From assembly GCA_037447655.1 (NCBI GenBank), contig JBBHKE010002977.1, positions 100,332 to 138,461 of the forward strand: DNA of 38,130 nt, in the 5' to 3' direction. The stretch is from Zygnema cylindricum (taxonomy: Eukaryota; Streptophyta; Zygnematophyceae; Zygnematales; Zygnemataceae). The position numbers and the translations under genes are program-made. The notes under the pieces are model-generated. The model ran no database searches. It saw nothing but the letters and a program-made list of their open reading frames with translations, and had not been told where the DNA came from. This document shows, in pieces, positions 37,731-38,130 of this stretch (position 1 is its first letter; each line of letters begins with the position of its first letter).

Positions 37731-37975
37731 CACTGCCAATCGCTATTAGCGTAGAAGTTTTTTTAGCGTATAGGAATAATTACCCTTATTAACGCTAATT
37801 GGGAATTTGGAAATTTCAAAGAAATCGTTTACTCTAATTAGGAATTAGGGTTTTAATTAGTATGGATAATTCTATTTGAGAATTTGAGAAAAAAAAATCA
37901 GGGACTAAATTATCGTTCAATACGCTACTGTTAAGGGACTTAACATTTAGCGTCAGGTTATTTTTGTCTTGTCCG
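37731..37975. mobile_element. TA-type MITE, one end recognised
   Basis: TA at 37729-37730 followed by CACTGCCAATCGCTATTAGCG. The following sequence (TTATTAACGCTAATTGGG, TTAATTAG) resembles the interior of the 547-bp member at 31229. The other end was not located, so the end coordinate is a guess. Confidence 0.45.
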
Positions 37976-38130
37976 TACTTTTTCTTACGTCGGTCAAGTC
38001 TTGTTGACCGTCTTATCCGGACGTCTCACTTTTGGTCCTATCCGTACTTCCATACGTCGGTCCAGTCATTTGTACTTTTTCGTTACATACGTCGGTCTAG
38101 TCTTTTTTACGTAGAAGTCCTTTGACCGTC
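37976..38130. repeat. Start of a degenerate tandem repeat at the right edge
   Basis: ACGTCGGTC(A/C/T)AGTC recurs at about 37988, 38053 and 38090, with TCCGTACTT and TTGACCGTC words between. The array continues past the window. Confidence 0.5.

Overview
The window reads as nuclear DNA from a streptophyte (land plant or charophyte alga). It has spliced genes with GT..AG introns, a plant-type GDP-mannose 4,6-dehydratase, a plant class V (GH18) chitinase carrying an N-terminal hevein domain, Ty1/copia remnants and several non-autonomous DNA transposon families. The hevein-GH18 layout is known from non-seed plants such as horsetail, so a non-seed streptophyte is my guess; species cannot be told from sequence alone. 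No bacterial, organellar or viral genes were seen.

Left part (1-16.5 kb): a chitinase cluster, all on the minus strand, in three pieces. Piece X (587-1129) has clean exons 1 and 2; its intron 2 runs off the left edge. Piece Y (4696-6120) is a 5'-truncated copy of exons 3 and 4 with two frameshifts and an early stop. Piece Z (13244-16480) spans all four exons, but exons 1-2 are broken while exons 3-4 are clean. Between Y and Z, on the plus strand, lies the 3' end of a GDP-mannose 4,6-dehydratase gene (6119-9817) with a 3.2 kb intron and a frameshift near the end. Its first visible exon is fused, in mid-codon, to the broken end of chitinase Y.

Middle (16.8-23.2 kb): a compound of two decayed minus-strand Ty1/copia elements with three LTRs of about 720 bp, two gag/protease regions, one integrase and no reverse transcriptase. 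The primer-binding site next to the LTR matches the anticodon arm of initiator tRNA-Met (half-tRNA priming, as in Drosophila copia), not the 3' end of the tRNA. Two copies of a roughly 200 bp tRNA-like (SINE-like) sequence flank two of the LTRs.

Right part (23.2-38.1 kb): gene-poor. It holds a long CT-rich microsatellite, MITEs of at least three families (TA-duplicating, hAT-like with 8-bp target duplication, Mutator-like with 9-bp target duplication), one plausible orphan exon (34413-34591), a heptamer-rich minisatellite and a 36-bp AT-rich minisatellite.

There is no operon-like or defence-island system here. The most informative items are the chitinase/GMD breakpoint, the half-tRNA primer site, the LTR pairing anomaly, and a TA-type MITE whose empty site is present elsewhere in the same window.
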